Below are positions 6,957-13,285 of a stretch of 13,285 nucleotides of DNA, piece after piece (position 1 is the stretch's first letter; every line of letters starts with the position of its first letter). The translations under genes were made by a program, and so were the position numbers. The notes under the pieces were generated by a model. The model worked only from the letters and a program-made list of their open reading frames with translations, did no database searches and was not told the DNA's origin. The stretch is from an uncultured Ruminococcus sp. (GTDB lineage: Bacteria; Bacillota; Clostridia; Oscillospirales; Ruminococcaceae): the NCBI GenBank assembly GCA_945867875.1, contig CAMBJF010000045.1, forward strand, positions 1 through 13,285, in the 5' to 3' direction.

Positions 6957-8489
6957 ATGGGCGAAATTTCTTTGCCGTCAGAGCTTATGGCGGCAATGAA
7001 TGTTTTCAGCGGCACGGACACATCTCCCCTGTCTGCTCAGGACAGCACTGAGGGCGGCTCTTTTGGGGCTGTGCTCGGACTTCTGATGACGGACACAGGC
7101 GACAGCACGGCGGTTTTGCAGGCTGATGCAAAGACTGACACGGCTCCCGAAATATCTGCGGCAGATGCACTTTCTGCGGCGGTAAAGGGCGAGACTGTGA
7201 CAAAGATTCCCGATGTATTCACCGAAAAGGGCGCAACTGCGTTTATAAAGGCACTGGCGGCTTTTTCAAAGGACAATACGGACAATGCTTTTTCCGAAGC
7301 TGTGTGGGACGGCGTTTCACCCGAAGAGAGAACGGCTTTTGCAGAGCTTCTTTATGCGGCGGTCGGGACTTTCGGTGATGAAAATGTCAGCACGGACACG
7401 GCTCCCGACAAGGTAATAAAGCTTGCTGCGGATATCGTTGTACGGTCAGCGAAAAAATCGGCTGATGACAGCGGTGAAAAGGCTGATGTCACTGAGGACG
7501 CTGCACTTATGGCAGGACTCAGCGGATTTATCCGTCCTGTTCAGGTCGTCTCGTATGGATCATACAGCACTGAGTCGGAAAATACGGACAATGTAAACAC
7601 TGCTCCCGTTAATGCTGTTTCGGAAAATGTTCAGACGGTATCGGCTGAAAGCGCACCTGTTGTCATTACGGGTGATATCTCCGAAAAAATTACGGAGCTC
7701 TTCCCTGACAAGGAACAGGCTGCGGACATCACGGCGGCTGTTGAGAAGCTTGCTGATGCAAGCCCCGAGGAGATAACAAGCTTCTGCGAAAAGCTTGCAG
7801 ACGGGCTGAAAGGCTCGGTGGAAGTCATCTCCCCCGCTCCCGAAAATACCGAAGCTATGCACCTTGATTTTGGCAGACAGTCCGTTCAGGGCTTTATGTC
7901 AAGGGTCAACAGGCACGATGACATCATCTCCGAAGACGGTGCACAGATGCTTATTCAGAACGCTCCAAAAGCGCAGTCTGCGGACATCATTCCTGATGAG
8001 GCTGTCCCCGAAAATGAGGACGTCGATGTTCAGATAATGGACCGCATAGACCTTTACAGAGACATTTTCAGCGATAATTTTTCCGAAAAGGAAATATCGG
8101 TGAAGCTCAGTCCCGATGAACTGGGAAATGTCGAGGTGAAGATAAAGCGCACGGGTGATGGCTTTGAAATAAGCTTCACGGCGCAGAAGGCCGAGGCAGC
8201 CGAGCTTATTGCCGACAAGGCTTCCGAGCTTGAAAAGGCTATGGCTTCAAGGGGAATTGCCCTGAGAGAAATGACTGTTGCAAGGCAGATCGTTACAAAT
8301 GAAGCTGACGGTGGTATGAATAATGATACATTCGGCGGCGGACTTTACGGCGGCGCTCAGAACGGTCAGAACGGCTCTGAAAGGCACTTCACATTCGGCG
8401 GAAACACTCTGCCTGACACCGATCAGGACAGCAATAGCTCTTCTGACAGCGAATTTAACAGGGAGGCGAAACTATGGGTATCAGCGTAA
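6957..8489 (+). CDS. fliK: Flagellar hook-length control protein FliK
   Basis: FliK is secreted during hook growth, measures hook length and switches export specificity from hook to filament proteins through FlhB. Starting at ATG 6957 gives 510 residues. Residues 1-370 are weakly conserved, rich in Ala, Asp, Ser, Thr and Glu, consistent with a flexible ruler region. The C-terminal Flg_hook domain (PF02120 type) is clear at about residues 379-445. It begins ISVKLSPDELGNVEVKIKR, the family's 'L-x-P-x-x-L-G-x-V-x-V' signature, and continues through SELEKAMASRGIALREM. A Gly/Asn/Ser-rich tail (about 450-500) follows. The stop lies inside flgD, with a 16-base overlap. Placed between fliJ and flgD, where many Firmicutes encode FliK. 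Confidence 0.93.
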   Translation: MGEISLPSELMAAMNVFSGTDTSPLSAQDSTEGGSFGAVLGLLMTDTGDSTAVLQADAKTDTAPEISAADALSAAVKGETVTKIPDVFTEKGATAFIKALAAFSKDNTDNAFSEAVWDGVSPEERTAFAELLYAAVGTFGDENVSTDTAPDKVIKLAADIVVRSAKKSADDSGEKADVTEDAALMAGLSGFIRPVQVVSYGSYSTESENTDNVNTAPVNAVSENVQTVSAESAPVVITGDISEKITELFPDKEQAADITAAVEKLADASPEEITSFCEKLADGLKGSVEVISPAPENTEAMHLDFGRQSVQGFMSRVNRHDDIISEDGAQMLIQNAPKAQSADIIPDEAVPENEDVDVQIMDRIDLYRDIFSDNFSEKEISVKLSPDELGNVEVKIKRTGDGFEISFTAQKAEAAELIADKASELEKAMASRGIALREMTVARQIVTNEADGGMNNDTFGGGLYGGAQNGQNGSERHFTFGGNTLPDTDQDSNSSSDSEFNREAKLWVSA

Positions 8490-10066
8490 ACGATTTTTCC
8501 TCTGACAATCTCACAGGAAAGGTTTACTCGAAATATTCCACAAACGAGATAGACACAAACGTTACTGACAGCGACAGCTCAAGCTATCTTGATTTTGACG
8601 GATATCTGAAGCTCCTTACTTCTCAGATGTCAAATCAGGACTTCAACAATGCTATGAGCGACTCCGAATTTATCCAGCAGATGGCTTCTTACTCAATGAT
8701 GGAGGCTATTTCTCAGCTCACACAGCAGAATGCTGTAACATACGCATCTTCTCTTATCGGAAAGGCTGTTACGGTAAGCAACGGCTCGGCACCCGAAACA
8801 GGTATCGTTGAATCAGTTACTATGACCAGCGACGGCTGCAAGGTTCTTGTAAACGGCTCACTTTACGGCACTGATGCAATTTCCGATGTAGTTGACGGCG
8901 ATGTTTACACTCAGCTCAGAGCATTTATCGGTCAGACCGTTGAGATAAAGGACGGCGACAACACCATTACAGGCAAGGTAACAGGCATTATCATCAAAAA
9001 CGGCAACGGCTATGTTACCATTGACAACAAGAACTCCTACCTTATGAATGCCATAACAAATGTTATCAAGCCCGAGGGCAGCGATGACAGTTCAGATGAG
9101 AGCAAGGACGCCGAAAACGGCGATACCACAGGCGATACTGAGACAGAAGGCACTGCCACAGCTGAGGAAAATCCCGCAGGCGCAGTGAACAAGGGTGATG
9201 TATCGGGCACTGTTTACGCATCACAGGCTTCCTATGACGCTCTTATGAGAATGCTCGATGACACTTCCGATGATGACAGCTCACCTATTGACGCAGAGCT
9301 CAGGACTGCAAGAGTAAATTCACAGCTTGGCGATATGAGCAGATATATGACTGCAAGTGTCAACACTCAGGCAGCAGCATCGGGTCTTACAAGCGACCGT
9401 ATCCCCGCTCCCTATGCATCAGGCGTGACCGAAGCTCCCGCAGCTCAGGATAATGCTTACGCAGCAGCTCCCGTTTATGCATCTCAGAGCAGCTCCTCCT
9501 ACGACAAGGGCGATGTCTCGGGAACCGTGAACGTGACTGACAGAGACGCTGAGTCAACAAGCCTTGAACAGTATTCCTCAGAGACCGATTATGATTTTAT
9601 GCCTCAGAGCACAAGAAAATATGCTGACAAGTACCCCGTTGAAGCAGCATTTGCGGATTCAGTGGGGACTAAAATGGCTGATATCAGATTCATCGGCAAC
9701 ACAAGTGTAAACTCCAAGATCGACACATCTTCCATTCTTTGCTACTCCCCCAGCGGCAGAGCAGTTACCGACATCGGCTGGTGCGGCAAGGGTCGTCTCG
9801 GCGAGGTCGTTACATTCGCTGACGGCAGACAGAGAGTTGAGATAATCGGACCCACAGAGGTATCCTACCTTTACACAACGGGCAATTACACCCTTGACCA
9901 GATATGCGATTATACTATCGTTGACGGTTCTCTTCAGGGAAAGCTCAGTGATTTCGAGGTTGCGATACGTCACTACGCAAAGGAGTACACCGAGGCTGAA
10001 AAGAAGGCTATGGCTGAATTTGAGCAGTATGCAAGGTGGCACGCAAGCACTCAGTATCAGTTTTGA
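8474..10066 (+). CDS. flgD: Flagellar hook-capping protein FlgD, unusually long
   Basis: FlgD is the scaffold that caps the growing hook so that FlgE subunits can polymerise. The N-terminal domain is clear: YLDFDGYLKLLTSQMSNQDF then a MASYSMMEAISQLTQQNA helix (about residues 34-90), matching the FlgD 'FL-LL-x-Q-L-x-x-Q-D' signature. A beta module follows at 94-141 (LIGKAVTVSNG...), and a similar module appears again at 151-198 (FIGQTVEIKDG...). Residues 200-385 are acidic and Ser/Ala-rich low-complexity sequence in which KGDVSGTV occurs twice (from 240 and 345). Residues about 387-530 form a compact C-terminal region with three Cys, not recognised. FlgD proteins are usually 150-250 residues, so this one is about twice as long. 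GGGAGG (8461-8466) lies 7 bases before the ATG, which overlaps fliK. Role of the N-terminal part is secure; the extension is unexplained. Confidence 0.9.
   Translation: MGISVNDFSSDNLTGKVYSKYSTNEIDTNVTDSDSSSYLDFDGYLKLLTSQMSNQDFNNAMSDSEFIQQMASYSMMEAISQLTQQNAVTYASSLIGKAVTVSNGSAPETGIVESVTMTSDGCKVLVNGSLYGTDAISDVVDGDVYTQLRAFIGQTVEIKDGDNTITGKVTGIIIKNGNGYVTIDNKNSYLMNAITNVIKPEGSDDSSDESKDAENGDTTGDTETEGTATAEENPAGAVNKGDVSGTVYASQASYDALMRMLDDTSDDDSSPIDAELRTARVNSQLGDMSRYMTASVNTQAAASGLTSDRIPAPYASGVTEAPAAQDNAYAAAPVYASQSSSSYDKGDVSGTVNVTDRDAESTSLEQYSSETDYDFMPQSTRKYADKYPVEAAFADSVGTKMADIRFIGNTSVNSKIDTSSILCYSPSGRAVTDIGWCGKGRLGEVVTFADGRQRVEIIGPTEVSYLYTTGNYTLDQICDYTIVDGSLQGKLSDFEVAIRHYAKEYTEAEKKAMAEFEQYARWHASTQYQF
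8753..9067 (+). repeat. Two tandem similar beta modules within FlgD
   Basis: Residues 94-141 and 151-198 of FlgD share a pattern: [LF]IG[KQ][AT]V, then a short Asn/Asp-Gly turn, a T/SG.V..V segment, a V.VNG/VTIDN strand and a closing A-I-[ST]-[DN]-V. The spacing is nearly identical (about 57 residues period). This looks like a duplication of the FlgD tudor-like module. It was judged by eye at the protein level; the DNA copies have diverged. Confidence 0.5.
9191..9529 (+). repeat. Repeated KGDVSGTV motif in the FlgD linker
   Basis: The eight-residue motif KGDVSGTV is encoded at 9191-9214 and again at 9506-9529, 105 codons apart, using different codons. Each copy is preceded by Asn or Asp. The identity at protein but not at DNA level suggests that the motif is kept by selection. 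Confidence 0.6.
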
Positions 10067-10119
10067 TCTGCAGGTCTTATAAAGGGCTGTGAAAACGGCT
10101 CGGAGAAAGGACTGAAATT

Positions 10120-10584
10120 ATGCTTATCAATGAATACTTACAGCTGAGAGGTGCGGCGGCTGCCGAACAGAACAGGCAGGACACGGCTCCAAATTCACCT
10201 GACACTGCGGCTAAGACTTCGGAAAGCCCCTTTGCGGCGGAACTCAAAAGCCTTATGGCGGCACAGAACGGTGCGGGAAATGCTTACCGGTTTACCCCAA
10301 CAACTGCGGAACAGCTTGAAATAATGTCGGGGATAAATTTCTCACGTCACGCTGTGGAAAGAATAAACCAGCGCAACATCGACGTTATGACGGGCGGAAT
10401 GCTCCAGCGGCTCTCAAAGGGCGTTGAGCTTGCGGAAAGCAAAGGCTCGGACGATGCTCTCGTTATCGTGGACAAGACCGCTTTTGTGGTAAGCGTCCGC
10501 AGCAACAAGGTCATCACTGCGGTGAATGCAGATGATATGCAGGGCAATGTTTTCACAAACATCGACTCAACTGTAATTATGTAA
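10120..10584 (+). CDS. Flagellar operon protein of the TIGR02530 type
   Basis: This 154-residue protein belongs to a family found in Firmicute flagellar operons between flgD and flgE (TIGR02530, 'flagellar operon protein'). Its molecular role is not established. The N-terminal 65 residues are polar and Ala/Gln-rich, probably disordered. The conserved core begins at residue 71 with GINFSRHAVERINQRNIDV, where the F-S-x-H-A-x-x-R-I-x-x-R signature is typical. It continues through KGVELAESKGSDDALVIVDKTAFVVSVRSNKVITAV and ends with NVFTNIDSTVIM, also a family hallmark. No signal peptide or membrane segment is seen. GGAGAAAGG at 10102-10110 precedes the ATG by 9 bases. Location next to hook genes suggests a role in hook assembly, which is inference only. 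Confidence 0.88.
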   Translation: MLINEYLQLRGAAAAEQNRQDTAPNSPDTAAKTSESPFAAELKSLMAAQNGAGNAYRFTPTTAEQLEIMSGINFSRHAVERINQRNIDVMTGGMLQRLSKGVELAESKGSDDALVIVDKTAFVVSVRSNKVITAVNADDMQGNVFTNIDSTVIM

Positions 10585-10625
10585 AAATAAGAGGACAAAA
10601 CGGCTTGGACCTTTTCGGAAAGCCA

Positions 10626-10649
10626 TTCTCCCGACCGACTGACGGAGAA
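10626..10649 (+). other. Weak hairpin in the leader of flgE
   Basis: TTCTCC (10626-10631) can pair with GGAGAA (10644-10649) around a 12-base loop. A nearby GGCTT/AAGCC pair (10602-10606 with 10620-10624) offers a second stem. The 103-base gap before flgE is the longest in the operon. No U tract follows, so this is not a terminator. A leader or processing structure is possible but unsupported. Confidence 0.25.
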
Positions 10650-10687
10650 ATATCCTCACAAAAATATTATGACAGGAGTTTTTTGAA

Positions 10688-12145
10688 ATGGTTAGATCAC
10701 TTTATTCAGGCGTTTCGGGACTTAAATCCCACCAGACCAGAATGGACGTTATCGGCAACAACATCGCTAACGTAAACACCTACGGCTACAAGGCTTCCAG
10801 AACCTCTTTCTCGGACATCTACTATCAGTACCAGCGCACCGAGACAGGCGGACGTGCTACCTACGCAGGAAACAATCCCTCTCAGGTAGGTTACGGCGTT
10901 CAGGTGGCTTCCATCGACAAGGATATGTCGATGTCCAGCTTCCAGAACACAGGAAGAACTCTCGACCTTGCTATTGCGGGCGACGGTCTCTTTATGTGCG
11001 GCTCTCTTGACAGAAACGGTCAGGTAAGCTCCGTTACATACACAAGAATGGGCAACTTCGGCATCGACTCCGTTGGTAATCTCGTTAATGCAAACAACGA
11101 ATTTATCCTCGGAACAATGAACACTATGAGGATCGACGGCGGTACATATTCCACCACCGAAATGATCGACAAGGAGCCTGCGGACACACCAAATGAGCTT
11201 GATACCATCAATGTAAATGATCTTGTTTGGGACGCTTTCAAGCCCGAATGCAAGATCGAATTTGACGATGTTGCGGCTAAGTACAAGACTGCCGACACAA
11301 CTACAACTCCTGCAAGAAATCAGGTCATCTTCACAGGTACAGACCCCTCTGACACCACCCGTCAGATAGCTTTTGACAAGGACACTTCGGGTATCACCGA
11401 GCAGACCAATGCTGATGTGGCAGCTCCTACTGCTGCTCCCGGCGTTGAAGTTGCTTCCGACTACATTCTCTACAATGTAAACGGCAAGTTTGTAAATGCT
11501 CAGGGCGTTATCTTCGACCCCGATGCATCTTCCGAGGCTAACAAGCCCCTTTACACCGACAAGGACGGCAACTACTACACATATAAGTGCACCACCACCA
11601 AGGATGCTGCAGGCAATGTTCAGAAGACCTACACCTACACCCGTCAGGACGTTACAGGCGACGTTGGTTCAAGAACCTTTGCTGACAGCACCGAGGTATA
11701 TACATACAATCAGGTAACAGATAACTTCGAGGCTACCGATGCAAGAGGAAACACCATTTATGCGGATATGACCGACGGTTCCCTTAAGTATTCCGACCTC
11801 GACGGCTTCACTATCGGCGCTGACGGCGTTCTCACCGCTCAGTACGCAAGCCAGATGCGTTCACTTGCACGTATCGAGCTTGCTACATTCGATAACGTTG
11901 AGGGTCTTACCGAGATCGGTGACACCGCATTCTCACAGAGTGCCGCTTCGGGCGAGGCTAACATCAAGCGTCCCGGCGACTCCGGTGCAGGCGAGATACA
12001 GTCCTCCAAGCTTGAAATGTCAAACGTTAACCTCGCAAATGAGTTCTCCGATATGATCGTAACTCAGAGAGGCTATCAGGCAAACGCAAGAATCATCACC
12101 ACTTCCGACTCTATGCTTGAAGAGCTCGTAAACCTCAAGAGATAA
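10688..12145 (+). CDS. flgE: Flagellar hook protein FlgE
   Basis: FlgE polymerises into the hook, the universal joint outside the cell, under the FlgD cap. The 485 residues fall within the family range. The N-terminal D0/Dc region is typical: MVRSLYSGVSGLKSHQTRMD, then VIGNNIANVNTYGYKASR with the rod/hook NIAN signature. The conserved D1 strand GRTLDLAIAGDGLFM and YTRMGNFGIDSVGNLVN follow. The middle third (about residues 170-370), rich in Thr, Asp, Ala and Tyr, is the surface-exposed variable domain. The C-terminal helix holds SNVNLANEFSDMIVTQRGYQANARIITTSD, a FlgE/FlgG hallmark, and ends LVNLKR. AGGAG at 10673-10677 lies 10 bases before the ATG. FlgG is excluded by length, variable insert and operon place. 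A stable hairpin lies just after the gene. Confidence 0.96.
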   Translation: MVRSLYSGVSGLKSHQTRMDVIGNNIANVNTYGYKASRTSFSDIYYQYQRTETGGRATYAGNNPSQVGYGVQVASIDKDMSMSSFQNTGRTLDLAIAGDGLFMCGSLDRNGQVSSVTYTRMGNFGIDSVGNLVNANNEFILGTMNTMRIDGGTYSTTEMIDKEPADTPNELDTINVNDLVWDAFKPECKIEFDDVAAKYKTADTTTTPARNQVIFTGTDPSDTTRQIAFDKDTSGITEQTNADVAAPTAAPGVEVASDYILYNVNGKFVNAQGVIFDPDASSEANKPLYTDKDGNYYTYKCTTTKDAAGNVQKTYTYTRQDVTGDVGSRTFADSTEVYTYNQVTDNFEATDARGNTIYADMTDGSLKYSDLDGFTIGADGVLTAQYASQMRSLARIELATFDNVEGLTEIGDTAFSQSAASGEANIKRPGDSGAGEIQSSKLEMSNVNLANEFSDMIVTQRGYQANARIITTSDSMLEELVNLKR

Positions 12146-12165
12146 TCCAACAATTTTTTCCCAAG

Positions 12166-12190
12166 CTGCCCGAGGCGGTGCTTCGGGCGG
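12166..12190 (+). other. Stable hairpin between flgE and flbD
   Basis: CTGCCCGAGG (12166-12175) pairs with CTTCGGGCGG (12181-12190) around a five-base loop CGGTG, giving ten pairs of which two are G-U. It begins 20 bases after the flgE stop. No U tract follows on this strand, and the T run (12154-12159) lies upstream, so it is not a standard intrinsic terminator. It could protect the 3' end of flgE mRNA or partly reduce transcription into flbD-motA. Confidence 0.55.
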
Positions 12191-12220
12191 TGAGGGGATA
12201 TTATTCAAGGGGAAATTAAA

Positions 12221-12406
12221 ATGATAAAGCTTACCCGTGTGAATGGCACAATACTGCTCGTAAATGAAAGCTTCATTGAAACTGCGGAGGAAACTCCCGA
12301 TACTGTTGTGACTATGCAGAACGGTCACAGATACTTCGTCCGTGAGACTGTGGACGAGATACTCCTTAAAACTATGGAGTTTGAGAGAGAAAGAAATATC
12401 CGATAA
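12221..12406 (+). CDS. flbD: Small flagellar protein FlbD
   Basis: The 61-residue product MIKLTRVNGTILLVNESFIE followed by TAEETPDTVVTMQNGHRYFV is a textbook FlbD-family protein (PF06289), unrelated to the Caulobacter regulator of the same name. Members are 60-80 residues, have a small beta-rich fold and lie between flgE and motA in Firmicutes. Homologues have been linked to flagellar assembly and motility, but the mechanism is unclear. The start is supported by AAGGGGA at 12207-12213, 7 bases before the ATG. The C-terminal helix (VDEILLKTMEFERERNI) is also typical. motA follows after 46 bases. Confidence 0.92.
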   Translation: MIKLTRVNGTILLVNESFIETAEETPDTVVTMQNGHRYFVRETVDEILLKTMEFERERNIR

Positions 12407-12452
12407 TAAAGGATTTATTATATAGATTTTTTCATCGAAAGGATTTGCTGTT

Positions 12453-13239
12453 ATGAATATAGCGTGGCTCATAGGTGTTGTTATTGCAGTAGGTATGACT
12501 GTTTTCGGAATGGTCTCGGGCGGTGAGATCGGCTGGTTCTGGGATCTTCCCTCGGTAGCGATAGTTCTCGGAGGTACTGTGGGTGCGGTAATCGCAAACT
12601 ACCCTATGAGTACCCTGAAAAACATCGGAAAGCTTATGAAGCTTGCGATTTTCAGCCCCAAGTATGACCCCGAAAGCTACATAGAGCAGATGGTGGATTA
12701 CTGCAAAACTGCCCGTCAGAAGGGTATCCTTGCCCTTGAAGAGCAGGCAAACGCCTGCACGGACACTTTTATGAAGTCCGCTCTTATGCTCATCGTCGAT
12801 GCAAACGATTCGGACAAGGTAAAGTCGATGCTTGACGACTCCATAAACTTCCTCTGCGACAGACACGACCAGAACATCGCTATTTTCGGACGTGCATCGG
12901 GCGTTGCACCTGCATTCGGTATGGTCGGTACTCTCTGCGGACTTATCGGTATGCTCAAGCAGATGGACCCTACAGACCCCAACTCAGCTGCCAGCCTCGG
13001 AGGCGCTATGGCTACGGCGCTTGTTACAACATTCTACGGAAGCCTTCTTGCCCACGTTCTTTTCACCCCTATCGGAAACCAGCTCCAGTATCTTCACAAC
13101 AGTGAAGTTCTCTGCCTCCAGATAGTCGAGGAGGGCACTCTTGCAATAATCTCGGGCGCTAACCCCAGATACGTTGAGGAGAAGCTCAGAATGATGCTTC
13201 CTATGAACACTGCAACCAAGAAAAATGGCGGTTCAGAGT
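12453..13239 (+). CDS. motA: Flagellar stator protein MotA, 3' end missing at the contig edge
   Basis: MotA forms, with MotB, the proton-driven (or sodium-driven, then called PomA/MotP) stator that pushes on FliG. The ATG at 12453 has AAAGGA (12438-12443) upstream. Four membrane helices are visible: about residues 2-20, 33-50, 145-168 and 186-208. The large cytoplasmic loop carries ARQKGILALEE, with R88 and E96 matching the Arg/Glu pair that contacts FliG. Conserved prolines are P153 (GVAPAFGMVGTL) and P206 (LFTPIGNQL). About 262 genuine codons are present, close to a full MotA (about 260-290). The open frame runs on into adapter sequence from 13240 and has no stop there, so the apparent residues VSYTHLTLPTICSV are artificial. 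The native C-terminus and any motB lie outside the window. Ion type cannot be decided here. Confidence 0.95.
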
Positions 13240-13285
13240 CTGTCTCTTATACACATCTGACGCTGCCGACGATATGCAGTGTGTA
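13240..13285 (+). other. Illumina Nextera adapter and index (sequencing artefact)
   Basis: Positions 13240-13258 read CTGTCTCTTATACACATCT, the 19-base Tn5 mosaic end used in Nextera libraries. Positions 13259-13272 (GACGCTGCCGACGA) are the read-1 side adapter. The 8 bases TATGCAGT (13273-13280) are the reverse complement of ACTGCATA, the Nextera i5 index 506 as I recall it. GTGTA (13281-13285) begins the P5 sequence. Not biological sequence of the organism. Confidence 0.98.

Noticed and set aside
10602..10649. Terminator between the TIGR02530-type gene and flgE
   Set aside because: Two weak stems with 12-13 base loops can be drawn, but no U tract follows and the downstream flgE belongs to the same functional block.
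127..12406. Horizontal insertion or cargo module within the flagellar operon
   Set aside because: Gene order is standard for Firmicutes, spacing is tight, codon use looks uniform and no repeats, integrase or transposase genes are present.
13240..13258. Tn5/IS50 end as sign of a natural transposon insertion
   Set aside because: The 19 bases are the engineered mosaic end and are followed by library adapter and index, not by IS50 sequence.
13240..13283. MotA C-terminal residues VSYTHLTLPTICSV as a novel tail
   Set aside because: They are the translation of the Nextera adapter and index, not of genomic DNA.

Overview
The window is one stretch of a flagellar basal-body, export and hook operon, and every gene is on the + strand. 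The order flgB-flgC-fliE-fliF-fliG-fliH-fliI-fliJ-fliK-flgD-(TIGR02530-type protein)-flgE-flbD-motA is the classic fla/che layout of Gram-positive Clostridia and Bacilli. The TIGR02530-type protein, FlbD, strong AAAGGAG-type ribosome binding sites and TTG starts all point to a Firmicute. The roughly balanced base composition, with many GAC/GGC/TCC codons, suggests a gut-type clostridium such as Ruminococcaceae/Oscillospirales or Lachnospiraceae. That placement is an inference and not firm below class.

Layout: positions 1-126 are an AT-rich leader with a good SigA-type promoter (TTGTAA-17-TATAAT). Positions 127-1440 encode proximal rod and MS-ring adaptor proteins (FlgB, FlgC, FliE). Positions 1467-4184 encode the MS ring and rotor switch (FliF, FliG). 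Positions 4177-6871 encode the export ATPase complex (FliH, FliI, FliJ). Positions 6957-12145 encode hook-length control, hook cap and hook (FliK, FlgD, a conserved flagellar-operon protein, FlgE). Positions 12221-13239 encode FlbD and the stator protein MotA. Genes overlap or lie within about 100 bp, so the block is probably one transcript. No gene-free stretch reaches 300 bp. No tRNA, rRNA, CRISPR array, insertion sequence or clear intrinsic terminator was seen.

The products form one machine. FliE, FlgB and FlgC link the FliF ring to the rod. FliG on FliF receives torque from MotA/MotB. FliH-FliI-FliJ feed rod and hook subunits to the export gate. FlgD caps the growing FlgE hook, and FliK measures it.

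Most notable points: (1) the last 46 bases are not genomic. They are an Illumina Nextera transposase adapter plus an i5 index, and they give MotA a false C-terminal tail. (2) flgB has an in-frame TAA that removes its conserved C-terminal helix, although the rest of the family C-terminus follows in the same frame. (3) FlgD is about 530 residues, two to three times the usual size, with an apparent tandem duplication of its beta module, a repeated KGDVSGTV motif and an unrecognised C-terminal domain. (4) FlgB carries an odd Cys/His cluster. (5) A strong hairpin lies between flgE and flbD. I found no wholly new system; this is a standard flagellar locus with these peculiarities.
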